A stretch of 12,086 bases of DNA, taken from contig JAGCSD010000059.1 in NCBI GenBank assembly GCA_017964345.1, positions 1 to 12,086 on the forward strand, written 5' to 3'. Position 1 is the stretch's first letter. Each line of letters begins with the position of its first letter. This document shows, piece after piece, positions 6,884-12,086 of the stretch. A model generated the notes under the pieces. It was not told the origin of the DNA, ran no database searches, and saw only the letters and a program-made list of their open reading frames with translations. The position numbers and the translations under genes were made by a program. Source of the DNA: Clostridia bacterium. GTDB lineage: Bacteria; Bacillota; Clostridia; Christensenellales; QALW01.

Positions 6884-6980
6884 GAAAATCCTGTCGCTAT
6901 TTAATGAAGAATGAAGACCGAAAGCTTTCAGAATGAATAATACAAAATGAAAATCCCGCCGCCTATGCGACAGGATTTTC
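6884..6980. repeat. 14-bp inverted repeats bounding an AT-rich 69-bp core (MITE-like)
   Basis: GAAAATCCTGTCGC (6884-6897) and its exact reverse complement (6967-6980) enclose 69 bases. The right arm also forms the terminator hairpin of the nuclease gene with 6949-6962. The arrangement looks like a short mobile-element relic or a duplicated terminator arm; no target-site duplication could be confirmed by eye. Confidence 0.45.
6949..6980 (-). terminator. Terminator of the nuclease gene
   Basis: On the minus strand 14 consecutive pairs form between GAAAATCCTGTCGC (6980-6967) and GCGGCGGGATTTTC (6962-6949), two of them G-U, with loop ATAG, followed by ATTTTG. On the plus strand the same two positions become C-A mismatches, so the structure is tuned to minus-strand RNA. 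It lies 44 bases after the stop codon. Confidence 0.7.
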
Positions 6981-7024
6981 GTTTTGGTGGGACTAGCGGG
7001 GTTTAAGTCGAACAATTCTTCTAT

Positions 7025-8425
7025 TTATTCAATGTATTTCCAGTGATAGCCATTTGAAGATTTACTTTTCCCGCGACAGCATTGGCGAATTGCCGACGGG
7101 ACGGTGCCATATTGTTCTCCCGCTTGAATTGCTGAGTCAAAAACTTCCCCAGTTTCTATATTCATTACTCTTTTCTTAGGCGTGCCCATTTTACTTTTTG
7201 AACATGTTGGGCAGCCATTATTGTCGGAGTTAAAATGTTCTTTTCTTAAAAGACTTCCAGGTGTCGGATCCCATACGGTTCCGCATTTTAAGCATTGGAC
7301 TTTAATAGGTTTATGACGACCGACGTATTCTCCAATTACCTTTATGGTAGGTATAAGATTTTTCAATTCATTTTCGAAGTCCTCCTGCTTGCGCCTTTCT
7401 TTGTGGCCACGATTTTTAGCACCGCATTTCCTGCAACCGTCTCCTGCAAGCAGACTAGCGGGAATACCATTCCAAGAAAAACCACATTTTCTGCATTTGA
7501 CCGCAATTCTACGATTTGCATTTTCATATTTTCCGATAACTTCTATATCAGGCCTAATTGCAGATAGTCTTTTGATAAACTCTTCATGCGTTAGGGATTT
7601 TGATTTCTCATAGGCTTGTTCTTCGAGGGCATCCCATTCTGCTTGAGAAAAATTTCTAACAATTTCGCATTGTGAGAACAATTCATTTATGAGATTGTGG
7701 ATGACTGTATGATCTACTTTATTTAAGTCATCATGGTAGACATAGCAATTATCTAAAAACGGAGGCTCTGTATTCTCTGGATATTTGTCATATATAGTAA
7801 TTAGCCTAAATCCTATTTCTCTGCAGCGAAGTCTTTTTTCCGTATCTCTTTTGAGTGATTGTTTATGAAGAAACCAATTGCCCGGCTCGATTGCTAGTTT
7901 GTATTCCGGAATAACAATATCCAATTCCATTCCAACTAGTGATTTATTTCTAGAAAGAACATACTTGTCACCAATGACTTCACGAAAACTCAGGAGAATC
8001 AATTGTTCCATAAAACTTGTTCCTGATTTTGCGCATCTTGGACAACCGTGTCCTTGTAACAAGGAATAAGGTTTTGCACTCCATTCATGACCGCATCTTT
8101 GGCATGCAAATCTTATAGAATCTTTATTGCTAGTATATGAGTCTAAGGGCTCAATATCGGGATGTAGTTTTCTTAATTCTTCGCGAAATTGCTTGTCTGT
8201 TTTCGTTCCTGTAATTCCTTTATTATTGTGAGAGCCTCTTATTGCGCTGCAATGTGGACATGACTTTCCAGATGCTAATGAATATGCTGCCGGATGCCAG
8301 ACCTTGCCGCATTTCTTGCATTTAACTTCAATATGATCAACTGCTCGTGTGTATTTTCCTATAACTTCAATTTCTGGATTAATCGTCAATAGTTCTTTTA
8401 CAAAATCTTCATGCGTTTTTGCCAT
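7025..8425 (-). CDS. Vsr-like (EDxHD) homing-endonuclease-like protein with four zinc modules and NUMOD1
   Basis: 466 residues from the ATG at 8425. Four similar modules share the pattern F..L....P.I.vig.Y......i.vkC..Cg..W....sLl.g.gC..C; Cys pairs are 36/39+56/59, 108/111+128/131, 311/314+331/334 and 378/381+405/408, as in treble-clef zinc fingers. Between modules 2 and 3 lies a PD-(D/E)XK/Vsr-type nuclease core: SFMEQ (Glu140), MELDIVIPEYKLAIE (Asp169, Glu180), His187, Asp194 and GFRLITIYD, matching the E-D-x-H-D pattern of phage Vsr-like homing endonucleases. The C-terminus (about 418-466, IETGEVFDSAIQAG through GYHWKYIE) is a NUMOD1-type DNA-binding module. A longer frame starts at 8503, but its extra 26 residues fit no module and lack a ribosome site. 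AT-rich codon use unlike neighbours suggests recent transfer. It probably makes a site-specific DNA cut; a defence role is an alternative. Confidence 0.85.
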   Translation of the reverse strand: MAKTHEDFVKELLTINPEIEVIGKYTRAVDHIEVKCKKCGKVWHPAAYSLASGKSCPHCSAIRGSHNNKGITGTKTDKQFREELRKLHPDIEPLDSYTSNKDSIRFACQRCGHEWSAKPYSLLQGHGCPRCAKSGTSFMEQLILLSFREVIGDKYVLSRNKSLVGMELDIVIPEYKLAIEPGNWFLHKQSLKRDTEKRLRCREIGFRLITIYDKYPENTEPPFLDNCYVYHDDLNKVDHTVIHNLINELFSQCEIVRNFSQAEWDALEEQAYEKSKSLTHEEFIKRLSAIRPDIEVIGKYENANRRIAVKCRKCGFSWNGIPASLLAGDGCRKCGAKNRGHKERRKQEDFENELKNLIPTIKVIGEYVGRHKPIKVQCLKCGTVWDPTPGSLLRKEHFNSDNNGCPTCSKSKMGTPKKRVMNIETGEVFDSAIQAGEQYGTVPSAIRQCCRGKSKSSNGYHWKYIE

Positions 8426-8576
8426 TATTCCACAGCCTTTGTTTTGTGATATTATTGTCTTCTGGTGAGCCGCATATTCGATTGAGGATAATACTACGGC
8501 CATTATACCGACTAACAGATAAAAAATCTAGCTCACTAGAGTTAGTGCTAACTGCAGGGCTTCGTCTACCACGCAT
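8409..8576 (-). CDS. Possible small upstream ORF or gene remnant (55 codons)
   Basis: A frame starting MRGRRSPAVST and ending at the TGA at 8411-8409 overlaps the first codons of the nuclease gene. AGGAGG (8596-8591) lies 8 bases before an in-frame TTG (8582) and 14 before this ATG. The frame is open without a stop back to 8723, so it may instead be the 3' end of a degraded gene. I recognise no family. It could couple translation into the nuclease gene, whose own start lacks a good ribosome site, but chance is not excluded. Confidence 0.25.
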   Translation of the reverse strand: MRGRRSPAVSTNSSELDFLSVSRYNGRSIILNRICGSPEDNNITKQRLWNNGKNA

Positions 8577-8582
8577 ATGCAA

Positions 8583-8729
8583 AGCTATAACCTCCTGCGA
8601 AAGGGGAACGATTTCGCAAAAGCAGTAATCCTCGTTTCCATAAAAAGAAAAGAACCCCGGAACATTGCAGCAAATCCGCCTCTTATAATCGATGCGAATA
8701 CCCCATCGATCGGTCTTCAGGAACTAATG
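8583..8729. other. Short stretch between nuclease gene and tRNA terminator
   Basis: No recognisable gene. It contains AGGAGG on the minus strand (8596-8591) belonging to the small ORF. A plus-strand frame crossing it runs into the antisense of the tRNA and is not considered real. No convincing promoter with both boxes was found for the nuclease gene; TATAAT at 8507-8502 on the minus strand has no clear -35. Confidence 0.3.
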
Positions 8730-8785
8730 AAAAAGTCCTCGCCCGACACCTTGCTTTTGGGCAAGGGTTCGAGTAAGGACTTTTT
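8730..8785 (-). terminator. Terminator of the tRNA-Ala transcript
   Basis: Minus-strand long hairpin: outer arms AAAAAGTCC / GGACTTTTT (8785-8777 with 8738-8730), inner arms CCTTGC / GCAAGG (8766-8761 with 8754-8749), ending in a five-T run. Its first base is the last base of the encoded CCA end. Confidence 0.8.
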
Positions 8786-8860
8786 GGTGGACCTGGTGGG
8801 ACTCGAACCCATGACCTCTGCGTTGCGAACGCAGCGCTCTACCAACTGAGCTACAAGCCC
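8785..8860 (-). tRNA. tRNA-Ala (anticodon CGC)
   Basis: 76 bases fold as a full cloverleaf on the minus strand: acceptor GGGCTTG/CAGGTCC, D stem GCTC/GAGC, anticodon stem CTGCG/CGCAG with loop TTCGCAA (anticodon CGC, reads GCG), T loop TTCGAGT, discriminator A and encoded CCA. The acceptor contains G3-U70, the classic alanine identity pair. The outermost T-stem pair (49-65) is an A-C mismatch. Promoter upstream at 8999-9026, terminator directly behind. Confidence 0.96.
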
Positions 8861-8909
8861 GTTTTAGGGGCGATATAAAATTGTGGGGTATGTAAGCGTG
8901 CCCTTCGGG

Positions 8910-8933
8910 CTACCAACTGAGCTACAAGCCCGT
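8910..8933 (-). repeat. Truncated duplicate of the tRNA-Ala 5' end
   Basis: These 24 bases repeat 8839-8862 exactly: two leader bases plus the first 22 bases of the tRNA (acceptor 5' strand and most of the D arm). After GGTAG the copy diverges into CCCGAAGGGC, so CGGGCT can pair with AGCCCG in a hairpin instead of a cloverleaf. It lies between the tRNA promoter and the tRNA and would be transcribed in the 5' leader. It is not a functional tRNA. Confidence 0.85.
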
Positions 8934-8998
8934 ATTTTGGATGTGATTTGGGCATCGTGCGGGGAGTGCGGGAAAACAAACTTCCCGCGACGCATATT

Positions 8999-9026
8999 AT
9001 TGTAGCACAAATCTTGAAAAACGCAA
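8999..9026 (-). promoter_or_regulatory. Promoter of the tRNA-Ala transcript
   Basis: Minus strand TTGCGT (9021-9026), 16-base spacer, TACAAT (8999-9004) preceded by TGC as an extended -10. It would give a leader of roughly 130 bases before the mature tRNA, including the truncated tRNA copy. Confidence 0.6.
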
Positions 9027-9079
9027 CTCATTCTTTCAAAATACTGAAAATAATTTAGAGTCGGTTTGACAAAATGCCC

Positions 9080-9108
9080 TATACTTTTTCGAAAAAATGT
9101 GATACAAT
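9080..9108 (+). promoter_or_regulatory. Extended -10 promoter of the deacetylase gene
   Basis: TGATACAAT (9100-9108) is an extended -10; the hexamer at the right distance (9080-9085, TATACT) is a poor -35. The 17-base block AAAATGTGATACAATAC (9094-9110) is identical to that before the HAD gene. TTGACA at 9066-9071 is too far upstream to pair with it. Confidence 0.55.
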
Positions 9109-9158
9109 ACGGTGTGAGATGAAGGTAAGCGCATTGCGCATGAAAAGGAAGCATCGAT

Positions 9159-10391
9159 ATGAAGCATTTGCGTCGTATATTGATTGGAATTCTGTTGATC
9201 TGTTTGCTGGCAGGCTGTGCGGCAAGCGTACCGGCGACGGTATGCGTGATCCGCGCATCCGGGCTGGAGGAAAAGGCGGTTACGATTCGTTCGCTCACGC
9301 CGGAAAACTTGATTTCGATTTTGATAGAAGAAGGTGTTTTACCGCAAAATATCACGGTTAAGTCTTTCTCGCAGGACACAGAAGTGCTGTATTTGGATAT
9401 GAACGAGGCGATCCTTCCGCATTTGACGCAGTATCAGCCGGTCGGTCAGAAAATGATCGTGCAGTGCGTCGCCAACACGTTTTTGAAGAATTATCAGGCG
9501 CAAAGCATCACGATACGCTGCAACGGACTCGCCATTGCCGATGCGTCCGCGGATTTTACCGCGCCGATGACGTATGACATGATGACGGGCGTGGATCCGA
9601 TGACGACGCCGACGCCCGTTCCCACGCCCACGCCTACGCCGACACTGACGCCGACGATCGAACCGACGCCGGGCGTCAAAACATCCGCAACGCCCTCCGT
9701 ATCGGGGGAAACAAAGATCATCGTTCCCACAAGCAAGGCGACGCCTCAGCCCGGCAAAACGCTCACAGAGGGGAAGAAGTACGTTGCGTTGACGTTCGAC
9801 GACGGTCCGCATTCCAAATATACCCGTATGTTCGTGGATAAACTGAAAGAATACGACGCACACGCTACTTTCTTCATCGTAGGCAACCGTGTGGACGATT
9901 CCACTGCGGACGCCATGCGCTATGCGGTGGAGAACGGCAATGAAATTCAGATCCACGGTTATACGCACGCATCGTCCGTTTATTATCACAACTGTTCAGA
10001 CGAACGGTACGCCTATGAACTCAACGAAACCGCCAAGGTTATCGTGGACGCGGTCGGCATCGCGCCGACTTTGATGCGTCCTTTCGGCGGTTCCATTACG
10101 AAGGAACGCGTTGCGTCCTGCCCGTATTCCGTCGTGATCTGGGACGTGGACACCGAAGACTGGAGATACAAATCCAAAGGGGAGAGCGGCAGGGAGATCA
10201 TCGTCAACAACGCGATGAAAAACGTACGGGATCGCAGTATCATCCTGATGCATGAAATATATGAAAACTCGTATCTCGCGTTTTGCACCATCATCGAACG
10301 GCTTTACGCGCAAGGGTACGAAGTCGTTTCCGTCAGTGAGCTTTTGGGAAATAACGCCAAGCCCGGCACGCGATACTACGCGGGATATTGA
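9159..10391 (+). CDS. GerMN / NodB polysaccharide deacetylase lipoprotein
   Basis: 410 residues. Lipobox LLAGC gives lipidated Cys20. Residues about 40-130 (SLTPENLISILIEEGVLP, then CVANTFLKNYQAQSITI) resemble a GerMN domain. A TPTPTPT linker (about 149-200) leads to a NodB domain (about 207-390): motif 1 LTFDDGP (Asp214, Asp215), motif 2 HGYTH (His266, His270), motif 3 RPFGG (Arg307), motif 4 DVDTEDW, motif 5 ILMHE (His365). The metal ligands Asp-His-His are all present, so N- or O-deacetylation of peptidoglycan or another wall glycan on the outer face of the membrane is expected. Motif 2 has Gly where the family usually has Ser/Thr. AAGGAA precedes the ATG at 9159. A bidirectional terminator follows. 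GerMN domains occur in germination and wall lipoproteins; their role next to NodB is unknown. Confidence 0.93.
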   Translation: MKHLRRILIGILLICLLAGCAASVPATVCVIRASGLEEKAVTIRSLTPENLISILIEEGVLPQNITVKSFSQDTEVLYLDMNEAILPHLTQYQPVGQKMIVQCVANTFLKNYQAQSITIRCNGLAIADASADFTAPMTYDMMTGVDPMTTPTPVPTPTPTPTLTPTIEPTPGVKTSATPSVSGETKIIVPTSKATPQPGKTLTEGKKYVALTFDDGPHSKYTRMFVDKLKEYDAHATFFIVGNRVDDSTADAMRYAVENGNEIQIHGYTHASSVYYHNCSDERYAYELNETAKVIVDAVGIAPTLMRPFGGSITKERVASCPYSVVIWDVDTEDWRYKSKGESGREIIVNNAMKNVRDRSIILMHEIYENSYLAFCTIIERLYAQGYEVVSVSELLGNNAKPGTRYYAGY

Positions 10392-10406
10392 CGTCGGAAC
10401 ACACTT

Positions 10407-10441
10407 TAAGGAACGCACGAATCAAGTTCGTGCGTTCCTTA
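10407..10441. terminator. Bidirectional terminator between deacetylase and XRE genes
   Basis: 15-bp perfect stem: TAAGGAACGCACGAA (10407-10421) with its reverse complement (10427-10441), loop TCAAG. It sits between convergent genes; tails are ATTATT on the plus side and AAGTGTGTT on the minus, so it relies mostly on stem strength. Confidence 0.75.
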
Positions 10442-10744
10442 TTATTCCCTGCGTGCGCTGTTATGTTTTTTTCTTAACCGTTCGACGATCATCTGTACGG
10501 CGCGAATGTCCTCGTCGGAAAGACCGGATACATCGACGGTTCGGCTTTTTTGCACGTCCAGTAAATAGTCTGTACTAACGTGAAATACCTGCGCGAGCTT
10601 GACCAGCGTATCGGGCGAGGGCGCGCGTTCTTTCAACTCATAAAAGGAAATGACTGACTTCGTTACGCCGATGCGGCTTGCCAACTGTTGTTGAGTCAAG
10701 CCGTTTTGCTTACGCAGTTCTTTGATTTTCGTTCCGAAATCCAC
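10442..10744 (-). CDS. XRE-family HTH transcriptional regulator
   Basis: 100 residues. A Cro/C1-type helix-turn-helix spans about 6-61: IKELRKQNGLTQQQLASRIG, VTKSVISFYE as the recognition helix, and PDTLVKLAQVFHVSTDYLL. A charged C-terminal segment (about 70-100, GLSDEDIRAVQMIVERLRKK) may dimerise. Cytoplasmic DNA-binding repressor or activator. The start is GTG at 10744, with GAGG and GGAG sites 4 and 10 bases upstream and no nearby ATG in frame. TATACT (10775-10770, minus) is a plausible -10 but lacks a good -35. It is divergent from the small membrane-protein gene 131 bases away, which is a natural target; its own promoter region may be autoregulated. No phage or toxin genes are adjacent. 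Confidence 0.92.
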   Translation of the reverse strand: MDFGTKIKELRKQNGLTQQQLASRIGVTKSVISFYELKERAPSPDTLVKLAQVFHVSTDYLLDVQKSRTVDVSGLSDEDIRAVQMIVERLRKKHNSARRE

Positions 10745-10818
10745 TATTCCTCAACTCCGTTTCTATCTTAGTATACTTGTTTTGAATACGAAATTGGTGG
10801 AATTACATCATGAAATAG

Positions 10819-10847
10819 TTGACAAAAAAAAGAAACGGTGCTATACT
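10819..10847 (+). promoter_or_regulatory. Promoter of the small membrane-protein gene
   Basis: Perfect TTGACA (10819-10824), exactly 17 bases, TATACT (10842-10847). Predicted transcription start near 10854, directly before the AAGGAG site. It lies in the divergent gap shared with the XRE gene. Confidence 0.88.
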
Positions 10848-10875
10848 GTCAAAAAAAGGCAAGGAGTATCGTGTT

Positions 10876-11175
10876 ATGTTCAGAAACGCAGGCGCAAAAA
10901 TACAGGTCTTGGCGTGGATCCTCTTTTTTCTGATTATTTTCGGAGGCAGCGCGGCGGGAATTTTGTATGCGGTGCAGACCACGTCCCTTTGGTATTTGCT
11001 TTATATTCCCGTGTCGGTTTTGAGCGGATGGCTGAGTACGATTCTTCTGTATGCGTTTGGGGAATTGTGCGAAAACGTGTCGATCATCAGCCGTCATTAT
11101 GAAAAGCCGGAGGAACCGCAAGAAGCATTGAAGGAAGAGCCGAGCGCACCGTGGCAGGACGCGCCGGATATGTAA
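10876..11175 (+). CDS. Small two-helix membrane protein of unknown function
   Basis: 99 residues from ATG 10876, with AAGGAG 9 bases upstream. Two hydrophobic helices (about 9-32 and 38-63) are joined by a short loop; the C-terminal 35 residues are soluble, acidic and Pro/Glu-rich (KPEEPQEALKEEP). A longer in-frame start at TTG 10819 is the -35 box of the promoter itself and upstream of the predicted transcription start, so it is rejected. I do not recognise a named function. The layout (short N-terminal charged segment, two helices, long polar tail) resembles small conserved Clostridia membrane proteins. Divergent from an XRE regulator and convergent with thiI. Confidence 0.85.
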   Translation: MFRNAGAKIQVLAWILFFLIIFGGSAAGILYAVQTTSLWYLLYIPVSVLSGWLSTILLYAFGELCENVSIISRHYEKPEEPQEALKEEPSAPWQDAPDM

Positions 11176-11189
11176 GGAGAGTAAAAGAA

Positions 11190-11224
11190 AGCACCTGCTT
11201 GATGATCCAAGCAGGTGTTTTGTT
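11190..11224. terminator. Bidirectional terminator between membrane-protein gene and thiI
   Basis: 10-bp stem CACCTGCTTG / CAAGCAGGTG (11192-11201 with 11208-11217). Plus tail TTTTGTTT; minus tail CTTTCTTTT. It separates two convergent genes and can serve both. Confidence 0.85.
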
Positions 11225-11231
11225 TAGGGGA

Positions 11232-12086
11232 TCAAAACAGGTTTTCCCCGCGTTTTCGGAGCATTTCCGCAAGTGTTTCCGTGCTGATCACGCCGTCCGC
11301 GGTGATGTCGACACGCTCGGTTTTTTCGAGCGCTTCACGAATCAGCGCGTCCGCGTCAAGCAGAGCTTCCGCCGCCAGTACGTCCTCCAAACGCGGCTTG
11401 GTGGCGGGATGACGGGGGGTAAAGACCGTACAGCAATCCTCAAACGGCTGGATCGACGTTTCAAACGTGCCGATCTTTTCGGCGATCTTCATGATCTCGG
11501 ATTTATCCATGCCGATGCAGGGACGGAAAACCGGAAGGGACACGGCGCTGTCGGTGGCGTGCAGACTTTCCATCGTCTGGCTTGCCACCTGTCCGATGCT
11601 TTCACCTGTGACGAGTGCGCCGCACGCCCGCATATTGGCGATCTTTTCGGCAATTTTCATCATAAAACGCCGCGTCAGAATCGTCATGAACGCGTCGGGA
11701 CACGTTTCGTAAATGGACTCCTGGATATGCGTGAACGGCACGGTGAATACCGACAGACGCGGCATATACGCGCATAATTCGCGCGCCAACTCAAACACCT
11801 TTTCACGCGCGCGTTCGCTGGTGTGCGGAAAGCTGTAGAAATGCACCGCGTCAAGGCAGACGCCGCGCTTGGCGATCATATAGCCCGCCACGGGGCTGTC
11901 GATCCCGCCGGAGAGCAGCAGCGCCGCCCGCCCATTAGTTCCGAGCGGCAGTCCGCCGGCGGCGGGGATGTCCCGCGCGTAGACGTAAGCCTTTTCGCGG
12001 ATCTCCACTTCGACCGTGTGCGCGGGGCTTGTCAGATCTACCTTCATATCCGGCAGGGCGTTCAAGATGCCCTCGCCGACCAAGCG
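11232..12086 (-). CDS. thiI: tRNA 4-thiouridine synthase ThiI (partial, N-terminus outside window)
   Basis: 284 C-terminal residues; the frame continues past the right edge. Seen: the end of the THUMP region (LVGEGILNALPDMKVDL, then EVEIREKAYVY), the PP-loop SGGIDSPVAGYMIAKRG that binds ATP, TRRFMMKIAEKIA, the family signature TGESIGQVASQTMESL, RPCIGMDKSEI and the conserved IGTFETSIQPFEDCCTVF block with a Cys pair. ThiI adenylates U8 of tRNA and receives sulfur, forming s4U; it also feeds thiamine thiazole synthesis in some bacteria. The protein ends soon after the PP-loop domain with no rhodanese domain, as is usual in Firmicutes, where a dedicated cysteine desulfurase often sits next to thiI (its place would be outside this window). 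The internal TTG at 12083 is not a start: the conserved sequence reads through it. Confidence 0.96.
   Translation of the reverse strand, partial: RLVGEGILNALPDMKVDLTSPAHTVEVEIREKAYVYARDIPAAGGLPLGTNGRAALLLSGGIDSPVAGYMIAKRGVCLDAVHFYSFPHTSERAREKVFELARELCAYMPRLSVFTVPFTHIQESIYETCPDAFMTILTRRFMMKIAEKIANMRACGALVTGESIGQVASQTMESLHATDSAVSLPVFRPCIGMDKSEIMKIAEKIGTFETSIQPFEDCCTVFTPRHPATKPRLEDVLAAEALLDADALIREALEKTERVDITADGVISTETLAEMLRKRGENLF

Larger units (their letters stand above)
6655..7024. other. Non-coding, inverted-repeat-rich gap between the transpeptidase and nuclease genes
   Basis: No convincing coding frame. It holds an 18-bp perfect palindrome (6737-6754), a 9-bp stem GGCGGATTT/AAATCCGCC (6849-6857 with 6870-6878), a 14-bp inverted repeat pair (6884-6897 and 6967-6980) and the nuclease-gene terminator. 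A purine-rich stretch with ATGAAGAATGAAGA (6903-6916) lies between the 14-bp arms. This packing resembles remains of small mobile elements or an old insertion edge, but no transposase is present. Confidence 0.5.

Noticed and set aside
8577..8849. Plus-strand open frame ending LVGLEPMTSALRTQRSTN
   Set aside because: Its C-terminal part is the antisense of the tRNA-Ala gene, a familiar false gene in Clostridia annotations.
8910..8933. Second tRNA gene
   Set aside because: Only the first 22 bases of the tRNA are present; no anticodon arm, T arm or 3' end follows.
9066..9085. TTGACA followed by TATACT as a promoter for the deacetylase gene
   Set aside because: The spacer is only 8 bases, far from the 16-18 required.
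8864..9379. Minus-strand open frame of 171 codons
   Set aside because: It overlaps the truncated tRNA copy, the tRNA promoter and the start of the deacetylase gene, has no domain, and is a chance frame.
9605..9675. Short tandem ACGCC-like repeats, possibly a microsatellite or CRISPR-like array
   Set aside because: They are in frame within the deacetylase gene and encode its Pro/Thr linker; there are no spacers or constant repeat units.
10442..11175. XRE regulator plus small protein as a toxin-antitoxin pair
   Set aside because: The genes are divergent with separate promoters, and the partner is a two-helix membrane protein with a long acidic tail, without toxin-like features.

Overview
The window looks like chromosome of a low-to-mid GC Gram-positive anaerobe in class Clostridia. 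The clues are a cohesin/dockerin pair, GerMN, SH3 and cadherin-like domains in secreted proteins, AGGAGG-type ribosome binding sites, TTGACA/TATAAT-type promoters with 17-bp spacers, and a ThiI without a rhodanese tail. Most genes are GC-rich (40 of 60 bases in 4801-4860). One block around 7000-8500 is clearly AT-rich (19 of 60 G/C in 7741-7800). The species cannot be named from the sequence.

Layout. 1-644 (-): 5' part of a ParA/Soj-like ATPase gene with its own promoter. 758-4325 (-): a two-gene operon for the cell surface. The first gene encodes a secreted glucosaminidase ending in a type-I-like dockerin. The second, translationally coupled to it, encodes a membrane-anchored protein with an N-terminal cohesin-like domain. 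Divergent from it, 4525-5316 (+) encodes a NagD-type HAD phosphatase and 5515-6615 (+) an L,D-transpeptidase lipoprotein, closed by a strong terminator. 6616-7024 is non-coding and full of inverted repeats. 7025-8425 (-) is an AT-rich gene for a zinc-module / Vsr-like (EDxHD) nuclease / NUMOD1 protein, probably a free-standing homing endonuclease. It lies beside a tRNA-Ala(CGC) gene (8785-8860, -) whose 5' leader carries a second, truncated copy of the tRNA 5' end. 9159-10391 (+) encodes a lipoprotein joining a GerMN domain to a NodB polysaccharide deacetylase. 10442-10744 (-) is an XRE regulator, divergent from a small two-helix membrane protein gene (10876-11175, +). The 3' two-thirds of thiI (-) runs off the right end.

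How the genes fit together. Three secreted enzymes (glucosaminidase, L,D-transpeptidase, deacetylase) would all act on peptidoglycan or another wall glycan, and share Pro/Thr-rich linkers. The most interesting unit is the operon in which a wall hydrolase carries a dockerin and its partner gene supplies a cohesin-like domain fixed in the membrane. This suggests non-covalent tethering of a wall hydrolase to the cell membrane, rather than a cellulosome for plant fibre. The AT-rich nuclease gene beside the tRNA looks like a later insertion that splits this otherwise envelope-oriented region.
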